From the NCBI RefSeq assembly GCF_023283945.1, contig NZ_JAKIKW010000016.1:1-64000 (forward strand): a DNA stretch of 64,000 nucleotides, given 5' to 3'. Position 1 is the stretch's first letter, and every line of letters starts with the position of its first letter. The position numbers and the translations under genes are program-made. The notes below the pieces were generated by a model, which searched no databases, was not told the DNA's origin, and saw nothing but the letters and a program-made list of their open reading frames with translations. Source of the DNA: Shewanella gelidimarina (lineage in GTDB: Bacteria > Pseudomonadota > Gammaproteobacteria > Enterobacterales > Shewanellaceae). Below are positions 30,561-40,150 of this stretch, piece after piece.

Positions 30561-32423
30561 ATGGCACTTTTGCAGATAGCAGAGCCTGGACTGACCGCAG
30601 CTCCCCACCAACACCGTCTCGCAGTGGGCATTGATTTAGGCACAACCAACTCTCTTGTCGCCGCCGTTCGAAGCGGCGTGGCTGGCACCCTAGCAGATGA
30701 GAGCAATCTTCATTCATTGCCGTCAGTTGTTCGATATACCCAAGATGCAGTCTTTGTTGGACGTGAAGCTGAAGCGTTTTCAGCTCAAGACCCACAAAAC
30801 ACCATTGTGTCGGTTAAGCGTTTCATGGGCCGTAGCCTAGAAGATATTCAATCTGGTAGCCAAACGTTCCCTTATGCTTTTGAAGCGAGTGAGCATGGGC
30901 TGCCTATCTTTGTAACACCTCAGGGCAAAGTTAACCCTGTACAAGTTTCTGCAGAGATCTTAAAACCGCTGATACAGCGTGCTGAAGCGACACTCGGTGG
31001 TACCTTAGAAGGCGTGGTTATTACTGTGCCGGCCTATTTTGATGATGCACAGCGTCAAGGGACTAAAGATGCAGCTTCATTAATTGGTGTTAAAGTGCTG
31101 CGCTTATTAAATGAACCGACAGCAGCGGCAATCGCTTATGGATTGGACTCAGGTAAAGAGGGAATCATTGCTGTTTATGATCTCGGTGGCGGCACATTTG
31201 ATATCTCTATTCTTCGGCTGAATAAAGGGGTTTTTGAGGTATTAGCAACGGGGGGAGATTCTGCACTCGGTGGTGATGATTTCGACCACATGCTACAAGA
31301 TTTTTTTCAGCAGCAATGGTCATTGCAAAAGATAAGTGCCAGTTTAAGCCGCAAGCTACTAATAGAAGCTCGTCGCGTTAAAGAAGCATTAACGAATAGC
31401 GATACCACGATTGCAAGCGTTGTCGATGACAGTGGATGTGAGCTGTCGTTAACGGTTTCTCGTGCGACGTTTGACAGCATGATCAGCAAATTGGTTAAGA
31501 AAACCGTTTCAAGTTGTCGTCGTGCGTTACGCGATGCTGATGTGAGCAAGGAAGACGTGTTGGAAGCGGTCATGGTAGGTGGTTCAACTCGAGTGCCGTT
31601 GGTTCGAGAAGAAGTGGCTAATTTCTTCGGGAAAAGTCCTTTGACATCAATTGACCCTGACCGTGTTGTTGCGATTGGCGCCGGGATCCAAGCTGATATT
31701 TTAGTGGGTAATAAGCCTGAATCAGATTTGCTGCTATTAGATGTTATTCCGCTATCATTAGGTGTTGAAACCATGGGCGGATTGGTTGAAAAGGTGGTGT
31801 CTCGTAATACCACTATTCCAGTGGCTCGTGCTCAAGAATTTACAACGTTTAAAGATGGTCAAACTGCCATGGCATTTCATGTTGTGCAAGGTGAACGAGA
31901 ACTCGTTGCTGATTGTCGCTCATTGGCTAAATTTACGCTTAACGGGATCCCGCCATTAGCCGCAGGGGCTGCTCATATTCGTGTGACATTCCAAGTTGAT
32001 GCGGATGGATTGCTTAGTGTTACGGCAATGGAGAAGTCAACAGGCGTTAAAACGAGCATTCAGGTTAAGCCGTCATTTGGTTTATCGGATACTGAAATCG
32101 GCGCGATGCTACGAGATTCAATGGCAAATGCGGAAGAAGATATTACCCGCCGTATGTTAGCTGAAAAACAGGTCGAAGCCGCGAGAGTATTAGAATCACT
32201 TAATGCCGCGCTAAGCAAAGATAGTCAATTGCTCACCGCTGACGAACTAGTTTCAATTCAGCACTTTATGGCTTCGTTAGCGCAGCTAGCGAGTGAACAA
32301 GACACAGATGCTATCGAAAAAGCAATCGAAGCATTAGATACCGTAACGCAGGATTTTGCTGCTAAGCGTATGGATAATTCAATCAAACTGGCACTTAAAG
32401 GCCAGTCAGTTGACAATATATAG
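30561..32423 (+). CDS. hscA: Iron-sulfur chaperone HscA (Hsp70 family)
   Basis: A 620-residue specialised Hsp70 that pulls finished clusters off IscU. Nucleotide-domain motifs [15 protein letters not shown] near residue 20, [15 protein letters not shown], and [10 protein letters not shown] are intact, and a substrate domain follows. Family length is matched (E. coli 616). The start has only a weak GGA ahead of it. Confidence 0.97.
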   Translation: MALLQIAEPGLTAAPHQHRLAVGIDLGTTNSLVAAVRSGVAGTLADESNLHSLPSVVRYTQDAVFVGREAEAFSAQDPQNTIVSVKRFMGRSLEDIQSGSQTFPYAFEASEHGLPIFVTPQGKVNPVQVSAEILKPLIQRAEATLGGTLEGVVITVPAYFDDAQRQGTKDAASLIGVKVLRLLNEPTAAAIAYGLDSGKEGIIAVYDLGGGTFDISILRLNKGVFEVLATGGDSALGGDDFDHMLQDFFQQQWSLQKISASLSRKLLIEARRVKEALTNSDTTIASVVDDSGCELSLTVSRATFDSMISKLVKKTVSSCRRALRDADVSKEDVLEAVMVGGSTRVPLVREEVANFFGKSPLTSIDPDRVVAIGAGIQADILVGNKPESDLLLLDVIPLSLGVETMGGLVEKVVSRNTTIPVARAQEFTTFKDGQTAMAFHVVQGERELVADCRSLAKFTLNGIPPLAAGAAHIRVTFQVDADGLLSVTAMEKSTGVKTSIQVKPSFGLSDTEIGAMLRDSMANAEEDITRRMLAEKQVEAARVLESLNAALSKDSQLLTADELVSIQHFMASLAQLASEQDTDAIEKAIEALDTVTQDFAAKRMDNSIKLALKGQSVDNI

Positions 32424-32431
32424 GTCCCAAT

Positions 32432-32770
32432 ATGCCACAAATAGTATTTTTACCGCATGAAGAATTATGCCCAGATGGTGCAGTTGTAGAAGCCAATGAA
32501 GGTGAAACAGTATTAGACGTTGCTTTGCGTAACGGTATTTACATAGAACACGCTTGTGAGAAGTCTTGTGCTTGTACAACCTGTCATGTTGTTATCCGTG
32601 AAGGTTTTGATGAACTTGAGCAAAGTGACGAACTGGAAGATGACATGCTTGATAAAGCATGGGGCTTAGAACCTGAAAGCCGTCTTTCGTGCCAGTCTAA
32701 AGTCCCGGCATCTGATTTGGTTGTTGATATTCCAAAGTACACTATTAACATGGTGAGTGAAAGTCAGTAG
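32432..32770 (+). CDS. fdx: ISC-type [2Fe-2S] ferredoxin
   Basis: A 112-residue adrenodoxin-like ferredoxin giving electrons for cluster assembly. Cysteines 42, 48 and 51 (HACEKSCACTTCH) plus a later one in SRLSCQSK are the cluster ligands. It lies 8 bp after hscA and is followed by a terminator. Confidence 0.97.
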   Translation: MPQIVFLPHEELCPDGAVVEANEGETVLDVALRNGIYIEHACEKSCACTTCHVVIREGFDELEQSDELEDDMLDKAWGLEPESRLSCQSKVPASDLVVDIPKYTINMVSESQ

Positions 32771-32787
32771 GCTGTCACTACGATATA

Positions 32788-32818
32788 AAAACCAGTAGCT
32801 TGTCTACTGGTTTTTTTT
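32788..32818 (+). terminator. Terminator after fdx
   Basis: An 11-bp perfect stem AAAACCAGTAG/CTACTGGTTTT, CTTGT loop, eight T residues. It ends the main isc transcript before iscX. Confidence 0.92.
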
Positions 32819-32830
32819 GCAAAAAGTTTA

Positions 32831-33118
32831 GGGGCTTTTGATCTTTCACGGTTGTTTTTGCCGCCGTTTATTGGCTATTTTGACAAGGCGGAGGCTATGT
32901 CGTTTAGTCATTCTCCACAAAGAGCCTACAACACAGTAAAAATAGCCAAGAAGCGCGGCCCTTCGGGTTCGTTTCAATACTTTTATTCTTTTATGACTAG
33001 AATGCGTTACGAGCTTTTCGCTTAGACTGCTAAATCATCGCTCAAGCCTTGTACTAAAATCATTATTCTTTACGGGAAAGAGTCGAACAAAAATTAAGCT
33101 CGAAAGATCAACAGCCCC
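32831..33118. mobile_element. 288-bp MITE-like element between fdx and iscX
   Basis: The ends are 17-bp terminal inverted repeats differing at one base: GGGGCTTTTGATCTTTC (32831-32847) and, read from the other end, GGGGCTGTTGATCTTTC (33118-33102). Each end is flanked by TA (32829-32830 and 33119-33120), as expected from TA target duplication by IS630/mariner-type transposases. Inside there is no ORF, but an 11-bp internal inverted repeat TTGGCTATTTT (32871-32881) / AAAATAGCCAA (32939-32949). It would need a transposase from elsewhere. It was probably inserted into the fdx-iscX spacer after the terminator. Confidence 0.78.
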
Positions 33119-33196
33119 TAGCATTAATGCCGCAATTACCTTCGCTATAATGAGTTTGGTTTATACTTAGATCATGTTGAATCGTTGGAGTTTGAT

Positions 33197-33394
33197 ATGG
33201 TACTTAAATGGATTGATTCGCAAGACATCGCATTAGAGCTACTGGAGAATTATCCAGATGTTAACCCTGAATCTATTCGATTTACCGATCTATGTGATTG
33301 GGTGATAAAGCTTGAAACATTTGAAGACGATCCGGACCATTGTAATGAACGTATTTTAGAAGCAATTCAAGCTCACTGGATTGATGAAAAGTGA
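33197..33394 (+). CDS. iscX: Fe-S assembly adaptor IscX
   Basis: A 65-residue acidic protein that binds IscS and is thought to modulate cluster synthesis. LKWIDSQDIALELLENYPDVNPESIRFTDLCDWV and the C-terminal EAIQAHWIDE match IscX/YfhJ. ATG 33197 has GGAG six bases upstream. It is normally the last gene of isc; here a terminator and a MITE-like element lie between it and fdx, so it needs its own promoter or readthrough. Confidence 0.93.
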   Translation: MVLKWIDSQDIALELLENYPDVNPESIRFTDLCDWVIKLETFEDDPDHCNERILEAIQAHWIDEK

Positions 33395-33423
33395 GACTAA
33401 TTGTCATTACTTATTCAAGCTGT

Positions 33424-33439
33424 TGTGATCTAAATCATG
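33424..33439 (+). promoter_or_regulatory. Candidate CRP site
   Basis: TGTGATCTAAATCATG resembles the CRP consensus (TGTGA, six bases, TCACA) with a perfect left half and a partial right half, about 155 bp ahead of the 56-residue gene. Confidence 0.5.
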
Positions 33440-33474
33440 TAAGTTGACATCTAATAAGTGAAATAAACGTAGGA

Positions 33475-33488
33475 TTGATCAACATCAA
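33475..33488 (+). promoter_or_regulatory. FNR/EtrA-type box
   Basis: TTGATCAACATCAA matches the FNR consensus TTGATN4ATCAA in every fixed position. It lies about 105 bp ahead of the small membrane-protein gene, which suggests activation in low oxygen. Confidence 0.7.
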
Positions 33489-33592
33489 GTTCACCTTCCG
33501 TGTTTGATTTTAGGCTTACATCACTGTTATGACTTTACTGCGCAAAGTGGTAAAAGTGATATGTTACAGCCATTCATCAAAGGAACGTCAAT

Positions 33593-33763
33593 ATGAGCAA
33601 GTTTCTAATACTAACCTTATCATTACTCACTCCAACCTTAGCATTTGCACATGAAGGTCATGGCGGCGTTGGGCTATTTCATCACTTTATGAATATGGCA
33701 CCCGCACTGGCATTGTTAGTCGTGATTGCCGCAGGCATTATGTGGGTGAAAAAGCACAAGTAA
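33593..33763 (+). CDS. Small His-rich membrane protein, 56 residues
   Basis: ATG preceded by AAGGA nine bases upstream, open for 56 codons to TAA. Residues 1-19 look like a signal peptide (SKFLILTLSLLTPTLAFA), then HEGHGG...LFHHFM with five histidines, then one membrane helix (APALALLVVIAAGIMW) ending in VKKHK. It would place a short His-rich face in the periplasm. No family recognised. FNR-type and CRP-type boxes lie upstream, so a role in anaerobic or metal physiology is possible but unproven. Confidence 0.65.
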   Translation: MSKFLILTLSLLTPTLAFAHEGHGGVGLFHHFMNMAPALALLVVIAAGIMWVKKHK

Positions 33764-33979
33764 ATACGACTAATAGCGGCTTAGCTCGTTACTTGAATGA
33801 TTAAATCAGAAGCTAATTTTTAAGGCATTCACTCATGAACTGTGATCTGATTGGCTTTTATGCATTTCTAAATACGACTTATCTCTATTTGATAGCACTA
33901 TAAGGGTAGGCAATTAGGTATTAATTTCGTATAATCCGCGCGAAATTAAAAACCCGTTTATTTAAGAAGGAAGCTTTTC

Positions 33980-34411
33980 ATGGCTATCGAACGTACTTTT
34001 TCTATCATTAAGCCTGATGCTGTTGCAAAAAACCACATTGGCGCTATCTACAACCGTTTTGAAACTGCTGGCCTGAAAATCATCGCTTCTAAAATGGTTC
34101 ACCTAAGCCAGGAACAAGCTGAAGGCTTTTACGCTGAGCACAGCGAACGTCCTTTCTTCGGTGCACTAGTTGCATTCATGACTTCTGGTCCTATCATGGT
34201 TCAGACACTTGAAGGCGAAAATGCAGTTCTTGCACACCGTGAAATCTTAGGTGCTACTAACCCAGCTGATGCTGCGGAAGGTACTATCCGTGCAGATTTC
34301 GCTGAAAGCATTGATGAGAACGCAGCACACGGTTCTGATTCAGTTGCATCTGCTGAGCGTGAAGTAGCATACTTCTTCAGCACTGAAGAGCTTTGCCCAC
34401 GTACTCGTTAA
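33980..34411 (+). CDS. ndk: Nucleoside diphosphate kinase
   Basis: A 143-residue enzyme balancing nucleoside triphosphates through a phosphohistidine. It shows [17 protein letters not shown] at the start, the [13 protein letters not shown] segment, and the active-site His in [27 protein letters not shown] -10 element lies at 33930-33935, followed by GGAAG ahead of the start. Confidence 0.97.
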   Translation: MAIERTFSIIKPDAVAKNHIGAIYNRFETAGLKIIASKMVHLSQEQAEGFYAEHSERPFFGALVAFMTSGPIMVQTLEGENAVLAHREILGATNPADAAEGTIRADFAESIDENAAHGSDSVASAEREVAYFFSTEELCPRTR

Positions 34412-34436
34412 TTTGAGACGTAGCTAAGATTTAAGA

Positions 34437-34461
34437 AAAGGAGCCTTATGGCTCCTTTTTT
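34437..34461 (+). terminator. Terminator of ndk
   Basis: AAAGGAGCC/GGCTCCTTT with a TTAT loop and T run, 25 bp after the stop. Confidence 0.92.
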
Positions 34462-34560
34462 ATGTGTTGCTCAATAGTGTGAGCTGAAATACTACCTTTC
34501 AATGACTGGTCTAGCACATTATTCACGGTGACTCCTCATCCTTAGAGATCGTGGCGGCAA

Positions 34561-34605
34561 AATCAACCAATCAACCAATCAACCAATCAACCAATCAACC
34601 AATCA
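34561..34605. repeat. Octamer tandem repeat (AATCAACC)
   Basis: Five exact head-to-tail copies of AATCAACC plus a partial sixth. It is non-coding and outside any gene. Such an array can change length by slippage. Confidence 0.95.
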
Positions 34606-35479
34606 GCTATACAACCACTTAACCCTCTAGCGATTCATATATTACTCTGCTTTGGTTTCTACTCGCTAAACAGTATCTCTATCGTTCCCCTGTCAAACAC
34701 GTATAGCATCAAAAGGCCTGTCCTTCCCCCCTTTACCTATGCATGTGGTTGAGGGGCTTATGTATCCAAAATTAGAATAGGAAATAGTAAGGTATCAATG
34801 GATAAGGGGGCTTTATCACTCACTGAGCAGTCAGTTTTGTTGAAGTAAGAGTATATGTGCTATTTCATATATTACCAAAGTGGAGCAAAAGCAGCTTGAG
34901 ACTTAACATTAGTAACACTTGATTTATTGGTTGTTAATATAAAACAGAGGGTATAAATATTACTGGCTTCACTGATACGTTATAAAGCCTTATGTTGCGA
35001 AGATGTGTAGTTTGTATTTTTAGTGTTTATTTAATGTGTTTCATTTGTATTTAAGGTGTAGCGGTTGTTGTTTGGTTTAATATTTGTTGTTTTACGTTTA
35101 AATACGTACAAATGTGCTGTATCTAACTGTCTTTCTAGTATTTTTCTGTTTGTGTGTTTTACGATTGCAATATTATTGTTAATTTTTGGTTGCCACATGG
35201 CTTTTGGTGACACTATTTTGTAACAAGTGTTCTCATGTTAATCCCTGTTATTTATTATTCTTTTAAATTGTTGATTTAAATGGGTTTTATGTTATTAATT
35301 TTTCCTTTGTTTTTTGTGATTTGTATCAATTTATATCATCTAGGTTATGTGTATGTAATAACTGTTGACACTATTGGTTATATTTAACAGTATAAGGGTT
35401 GAGAAATAACTTCTTATTAATAATAAAATAAAAAATATAACTATTTTCACACTTAGTGTTGAAATTTGAAGGGAAATAT
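34606..35479. other. Long AT-rich leader upstream of the TonB-dependent receptor
   Basis: About 870 bp with no credible gene and many T/A runs, more AT-rich than the genes on either side. A CRP-like TGTGATTTGTATCAAT lies at 35315-35330 and a TTGACA at about 35365. Length and composition suggest a regulated, possibly nucleoid-protein-bound promoter region. Confidence 0.6.
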
Positions 35480-38248
35480 ATGAACTCAATGACCTTAACT
35501 GCAAGTGCAATACGTAAAAGCTTTATTGCAATTGCTGCTAGTAGTGTTGCCTTATCTGGATTTGCTTTAGCAGAAGATGCTGCAGAAGGAAATACAGCAG
35601 AAGAGAAAGTAGAACGAATTCAAGTTACCGGTTCACGTATTAAACGTGCCGATTTGGAAACATCTAGCCCAGTCACGGTTATTGACGCCTCAGCAATTCT
35701 TGCATCTGGCGCAACTTCTATTGATGACATACTGCAGCAAATGACGTCAACGGGCGGTGCGATGGTGAACGCGGCCGTTAACAACGGTTCAGGTGGTGAT
35801 GCAAGTATCAACCTACGTGGCCTAGGTTCAAATCGTACTTTGGTGTTGGTCAATGGCCGTCGTATGATTGCGTCAGGAACGGGTGCAGCATCAACGGTCG
35901 ATTTGAACACCATTCCAGTATCGATGATCCAACGCGTTGAAGTGCTAAAAGATGGCGCTTCAGCCATTTATGGAACGGATGCCATCGCTGGTGTTGTTAA
36001 CGTGATTTTGAAGCGTGATTTTGATGGCTTTGAAATGAACGTGCAGACAGGTATGTCAGGTCATGGAGATGCAGATGAATCAAGCATTGATTTTACAATA
36101 GGCAACACGTTCGATAAAGGTAACGTTGTCATCAATGCTCAGTACACTAAACGTGGTGAAGCTAGCCAGGCAGATCGTGATTTTTCTAATTGTCCAATCG
36201 CTGAAACAGGCGCTTCTGGAGATAAGAGTCTTTATTGTGGTGGTAGTTCATACGCACAAGGTGGGCATGTCTGGGGTGACATGAACTTTGGTATTACTCC
36301 TACAGGTCCTGAAGACGAGTATGCTATTGGTGATTCTGGTGAGTATGGTGAGTATGTCGATAACGGCGAAGGTAAAGCCAAATTTCAATACTTTGATGGC
36401 AAATCTGAAGCTGATTTAAGTGGTCGTGGTGGTGAATACCATGATTTTGAAAATGATGATAAGTATAACTATGCTAAAGACAGCTACTTATATACTCCTA
36501 TGGAGCGTTTGAACCTGTCTTTCTCTGGTACTTACGAGCTATCTGATACGATCACGTTCTTCTCTGAGGCGATGTACTCTAAGCGTTGGTCTGAACAACA
36601 AATGGCTCCACAGCCAATTTGGAATAATTCTGCTTGGGAATATAAGCCTAAAGCAGATGGCGGTTTCATGACCGATGACCTTCTTCCTTGGGTAAAATCA
36701 GGTGAAGAATTAAGCTATGGTCGTCGTATGGTTGAGTCAGGTTCTCGTGATTTTTCACAAGTTGTTGATACCATTCGCCTTGTAGTTGGTCTCGAAGGTG
36801 AGTTCAGTAATGGTTGGACATGGGATGCTTCTTACAACAAAGGTAAGAACGATTCTGTAGACACTCTAGCTAACTTACATAACATCGGTTCAATCAATGA
36901 CGCTGTTTTAGAAGGTGATTTTGACCCATTCCTTCAGTCTTCTTGGGAAGGCGAAAGCATTGCTCCATTTATTTACACTGAAGTAAATAGCGGTGGCAGT
37001 GAGTTAGATATTGCTTCAGCAACAATTTCTGGTGATATTGTTGATTTACCTGCGGGTACTATGGGCTTTGCAGCGGGTTACGAATACCGTAAAGAATCAG
37101 CACATTACACGCCAGATTCACTAACTGCTCAAGGTTTAGCGAACGATCCACGTGTTGAAGCTACAGCTGGTTCTTTTGATGTGAATGAAGTTTATGCAGA
37201 AATTGCGATTCCATTACTAAGCGATTTACCATTGGCACAGCAAGTAGATTTAAGTGCAGCAATGCGTTATTTCGACTACAGCACATTTGGTTCTGATAAT
37301 ACTTGGAAAGTGGGTTTAACTTGGCGTGTATTTGATGACCTAATGATCCGTGGTGGTCAATCTACTGCATTCCGTGCACCAACAGTAGATGAGTTGTTTG
37401 GCGGTAAGTCTCCATCATTTGATCAAATTGTTCACCCTGCCACTGATCAAACTCAAGCAGAAGTGACCGTTGGTGGTAACCCAAATCTAACCCCTGAAGA
37501 AGCTGATATCACAACTGTTGGTTTAGTTTACTCGCCAAGTTTTGTTGACGGTTTATCATTTACTCTTGATTACTATGATATTGCTATCTCAAACACAATT
37601 ACTTCAGTTGATTCAAACTACATTGCTAATCAGTGTTTAGATGCAAACGGTAGCACGATCAATACAGGTACCGCTTTATGTCAAGCGTCTAATATCTCAA
37701 TCGATGCTACAGGCCGTATTAAGTTTGATAATGGTTTACAAAACATTGGTGAAACTAACACTGCTGGTTACGATATCAATGTTGCTTACGCTTTCGAAGG
37801 TTTTGGTTTAGATTGGAAAGCAGGTTTAGATACTTCTATTTTAGACACTTATGAAGAATTTGACCAAGACGGTAACGCTGTTGATTATAAAGGTTACATT
37901 ACCGGTGGTGTAGGTGCTTACGCTGAGTTCAAAACGAACTTTAACTTAAAAGCGTCAGGCGATGATTGGTCTGCAACATACGAAGCGCGTTATATCGACG
38001 GAATGGATTCATTTGCTTGTAAAGATGATACCGCAGGTTGTTATGCTCCTTCAGTTGACTCAATTGTTTATCATGATCTATCAGCAACGTATGATGTAAC
38101 AAATACAGTTCGTCTATCGGGCGGCGTTAACAACATTCTAGATGAAGAGCCACCGTACTACACTGGTAACAACGATTCAAATACCGATCCGTACACTTAT
38201 GATGTACTAGGTCGTTACTTCTTCGTAAGAGCAAGTGTTAAGTTCTAA
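35480..38248 (+). CDS. TonB-dependent outer-membrane receptor
   Basis: A 922-residue outer-membrane transporter. After a signal peptide ending near GFALA, a TonB-box-like region and plug domain follow (VTGSRIKRADLETSSPVTVID, SINLRGLGSNRTLVLVNGRR, IYGTDAIAGVVNVILK). Then comes a large beta-barrel ending in SVKF with the C-terminal Phe used for outer-membrane insertion. ATG 35480 is supported by GAAGGGA upstream; an earlier start would spoil the signal peptide. The subgroup is common in Alteromonadales and often takes up carbohydrates or peptides; the ligand cannot be read here. Confidence 0.93.
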   Translation: MNSMTLTASAIRKSFIAIAASSVALSGFALAEDAAEGNTAEEKVERIQVTGSRIKRADLETSSPVTVIDASAILASGATSIDDILQQMTSTGGAMVNAAVNNGSGGDASINLRGLGSNRTLVLVNGRRMIASGTGAASTVDLNTIPVSMIQRVEVLKDGASAIYGTDAIAGVVNVILKRDFDGFEMNVQTGMSGHGDADESSIDFTIGNTFDKGNVVINAQYTKRGEASQADRDFSNCPIAETGASGDKSLYCGGSSYAQGGHVWGDMNFGITPTGPEDEYAIGDSGEYGEYVDNGEGKAKFQYFDGKSEADLSGRGGEYHDFENDDKYNYAKDSYLYTPMERLNLSFSGTYELSDTITFFSEAMYSKRWSEQQMAPQPIWNNSAWEYKPKADGGFMTDDLLPWVKSGEELSYGRRMVESGSRDFSQVVDTIRLVVGLEGEFSNGWTWDASYNKGKNDSVDTLANLHNIGSINDAVLEGDFDPFLQSSWEGESIAPFIYTEVNSGGSELDIASATISGDIVDLPAGTMGFAAGYEYRKESAHYTPDSLTAQGLANDPRVEATAGSFDVNEVYAEIAIPLLSDLPLAQQVDLSAAMRYFDYSTFGSDNTWKVGLTWRVFDDLMIRGGQSTAFRAPTVDELFGGKSPSFDQIVHPATDQTQAEVTVGGNPNLTPEEADITTVGLVYSPSFVDGLSFTLDYYDIAISNTITSVDSNYIANQCLDANGSTINTGTALCQASNISIDATGRIKFDNGLQNIGETNTAGYDINVAYAFEGFGLDWKAGLDTSILDTYEEFDQDGNAVDYKGYITGGVGAYAEFKTNFNLKASGDDWSATYEARYIDGMDSFACKDDTAGCYAPSVDSIVYHDLSATYDVTNTVRLSGGVNNILDEEPPYYTGNNDSNTDPYTYDVLGRYFFVRASVKF

Positions 38249-38276
38249 AATAGTTATTTAATTAAGATTTAAACAT

Positions 38277-38306
38277 TAAAAAACCTCCTTAATTGGAGGT
38301 TTTTTT
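38277..38306 (+). terminator. Terminator of the TonB-dependent receptor gene
   Basis: AAAAACCTCC/GGAGGTTTTT stem with a 6-nt loop, seven T residues. Confidence 0.9.
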
Positions 38307-38347
38307 GTAGGAGCCAACGAATGCTCTAAGAAGTAAATGGACTAGAG

Positions 38348-38731
38348 TTAGTGGTTTAGTCTTAACTCTTGACGATGCTCGCGCTTATGTTGGCTAGTAC
38401 AGCTTAAACATCTCTGTTCAAGTGGATTAGCGACTAACAGTTCTGCTTCGATTTCTGATTCACAATCAGAGCACACGCCATACAAACCAATGTCCAGTTG
38501 GCAACAAGCTGCATCGAGTTGCATCAACTTAAAAAATAATGGGTTATCGCATAAGTGAGCTTGAGTCATTATTTCAATGAGCTCACAACGGGAATAATTA
38601 TGCTTGTCCATTAGCTTGGCTTGGATATCTGGGTGCACACCAATCTTCTGCCTTAACTCCGATTCTATATCGGATAACATTTGTTTGATTTGGTTGGTAC
38701 TCACAGTTTTGCCTACAATTATTGACTTCAC
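38348..38731 (-). CDS. DksA/TraR-type C4 zinc-finger protein
   Basis: A 127-residue protein with an N-terminal helical part (residues 10-80) and a C-terminal zinc finger CSDC...CLSC as in DksA and TraR. This family can enter the secondary channel of RNA polymerase. It is shorter than DksA (151) and its coiled-coil tip lacks an obvious DxxDxA. It may therefore be a TraR-like or unrelated zinc protein rather than a ppGpp co-regulator. It lies alone, 88 bp after dusC on the same strand. Confidence 0.78.
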   Translation of the reverse strand: MKSIIVGKTVSTNQIKQMLSDIESELRQKIGVHPDIQAKLMDKHNYSRCELIEIMTQAHLCDNPLFFKLMQLDAACCQLDIGLYGVCSDCESEIEAELLVANPLEQRCLSCTSQHKREHRQELRLNH

Positions 38732-38819
38732 GGTTTATCAGTCTAAACATGTCACGATTGTAGGTAATGACGAAGATCAAATCAGAGAGCATTATTACTA
38801 ATAATAACCAATTATTCTG

Positions 38820-39788
38820 TTAATCAGCCTGCTGATGGTACAGATTGGCATTTGCTGTTTGCAGAACATTGATGATTTCTTCAGCCGTTTTGTAGATCCG
38901 TAGCTCGCGAAACAAGGTATCTGCTTCGGGATATTGACGATTGAGATAGTTAAACCATTGTTTAATTCTGGCTGGGTAATAGGTACTTTTACGTCCGGCG
39001 AGTTCTCGGTTGGTGTACTCCAGCATCAGTGCCAGTGATTGTTGCCACGTATAAGGTGTTTCACCTTTAATACTTGCCGCGAGATTTGGCAACGAAATGG
39101 CCCCGCGTCCTACCATGATGGTGTCACACCCGGTCACTTGCATGCAGCGTTGTGCATCTTGTGCATTCCAAATTTCGCCGTTAGCAATAACCGGAATAGG
39201 CAGTTTGGCATTGATGTCGGTAATGTATTCCCAATAAGCAGGTGGCTTATAGCCATCAACTTTACTTCTGGCGTGCACCGCAATCTCACTGGCGCCCGCT
39301 TCGTAAATGGCCTGTGCATTCTCCATATAAAGAGATTTATCGTTAAAACCGAGACGGATTTTTGCGGTCACAGGATGCTCATCAGAGACTGCATCTCGCA
39401 TGGCCTTGACGACATTATACAACTGCTCAGGATATTGCAGCATGATTGCACCACCGTTACTGCGGTTAACCATTTTTGCTGGGCAACCAAAATTAACGTC
39501 GACCCCTTTAGATCCTAGCTCTATTGCTCTAGCCGCATTTTCCGCCATCCAACCAGGCTCTTGTCCCAGTAACTGGACCCTTACCGGCGTGCCTGAAGCC
39601 GTTTTACCGTCAGTTTTTAGCTCAGGACAGAGACGGTAAAATACTTTTTCTGGTAATAACTGATCAACGACACGTACAAATTCCGTCACCATTAAATCGT
39701 AGGGATTGATTGCTGAAAGGATTTCACGCATTAAATCATCAACCACGCCTTCCATAGGCGCCAAAATTATTCGCACAGAACAGTCCAC
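38820..39788 (-). CDS. dusC: tRNA-dihydrouridine(16) synthase DusC
   Basis: A 322-residue FMN enzyme reducing uridine-16 of tRNA. N-terminal IILAPMEGVVDDLMREIL, TEFVRVVDQLLPEKVFYRLCPEL, the active-site loop VDVNFGCPAKMVNRSNGGA with the catalytic Cys, and VIANGEIW and MVGRGA in the barrel all match DusC closely. The listed start is a GTG at 39788; a GTG four codons in aligns better with E. coli DusC and is equally possible. Confidence 0.93.
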   Translation of the reverse strand: MDCSVRIILAPMEGVVDDLMREILSAINPYDLMVTEFVRVVDQLLPEKVFYRLCPELKTDGKTASGTPVRVQLLGQEPGWMAENAARAIELGSKGVDVNFGCPAKMVNRSNGGAIMLQYPEQLYNVVKAMRDAVSDEHPVTAKIRLGFNDKSLYMENAQAIYEAGASEIAVHARSKVDGYKPPAYWEYITDINAKLPIPVIANGEIWNAQDAQRCMQVTGCDTIMVGRGAISLPNLAASIKGETPYTWQQSLALMLEYTNRELAGRKSTYYPARIKQWFNYLNRQYPEADTLFRELRIYKTAEEIINVLQTANANLYHQQAD

Positions 39789-40006
39789 TCATCAGTTTTA
39801 AAAGGCGCTGCATTCTACATCATGCACCGTACTGCACCAAATTAAAGCGGGTATAGAGTGATCTTTCATCGTTAATCTTCAGTATTGTTATTTGATTGTT
39901 GTTTTATTGGTCAGTCTCTATTTGTTGCTTGATAAGCGCTATTTACCACAAATCACTAAGGTAAACATCGCTATAACAGGCACTAATAGATGTAAACAAC
40001 ATTTGC

Positions 40007-40040
40007 ACTATCAGCTTTTATGCGTCATAAATGTGATAGT
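40007..40040. promoter_or_regulatory. Inverted repeat upstream of the precursor-peptide gene
   Basis: ACTATCA (40007-40013) and TGATAGT (40034-40040) flank 20 bp; TAGAAT at about 40043 could be a -10 element. The 362-bp space 39789-40150 holds no other gene. A role as an operator is a guess. Confidence 0.35.
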
Positions 40041-40150
40041 TGTAGAATAAATGAAATTTATTTGTAGGTGCACAGGTCTCTTTAAGCAAGCCAGCAAAAT
40101 ACATTGTTGGTAACCGAAATACTGTAGATTAAATCAAGAAGGAAGATATT

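Noticed and set aside
34561..34605. Octamer array considered as a CRISPR
   Set aside because: Units are 8 bp with no spacers.
35031..35213. A 60-codon minus-strand frame in the AT-rich leader
   Set aside because: Composition is that of random AT-rich DNA, with no ribosome site or family.
39039..39518. A 159-codon plus-strand frame inside dusC
   Set aside because: Antisense shadow of a gene whose motifs are all intact.
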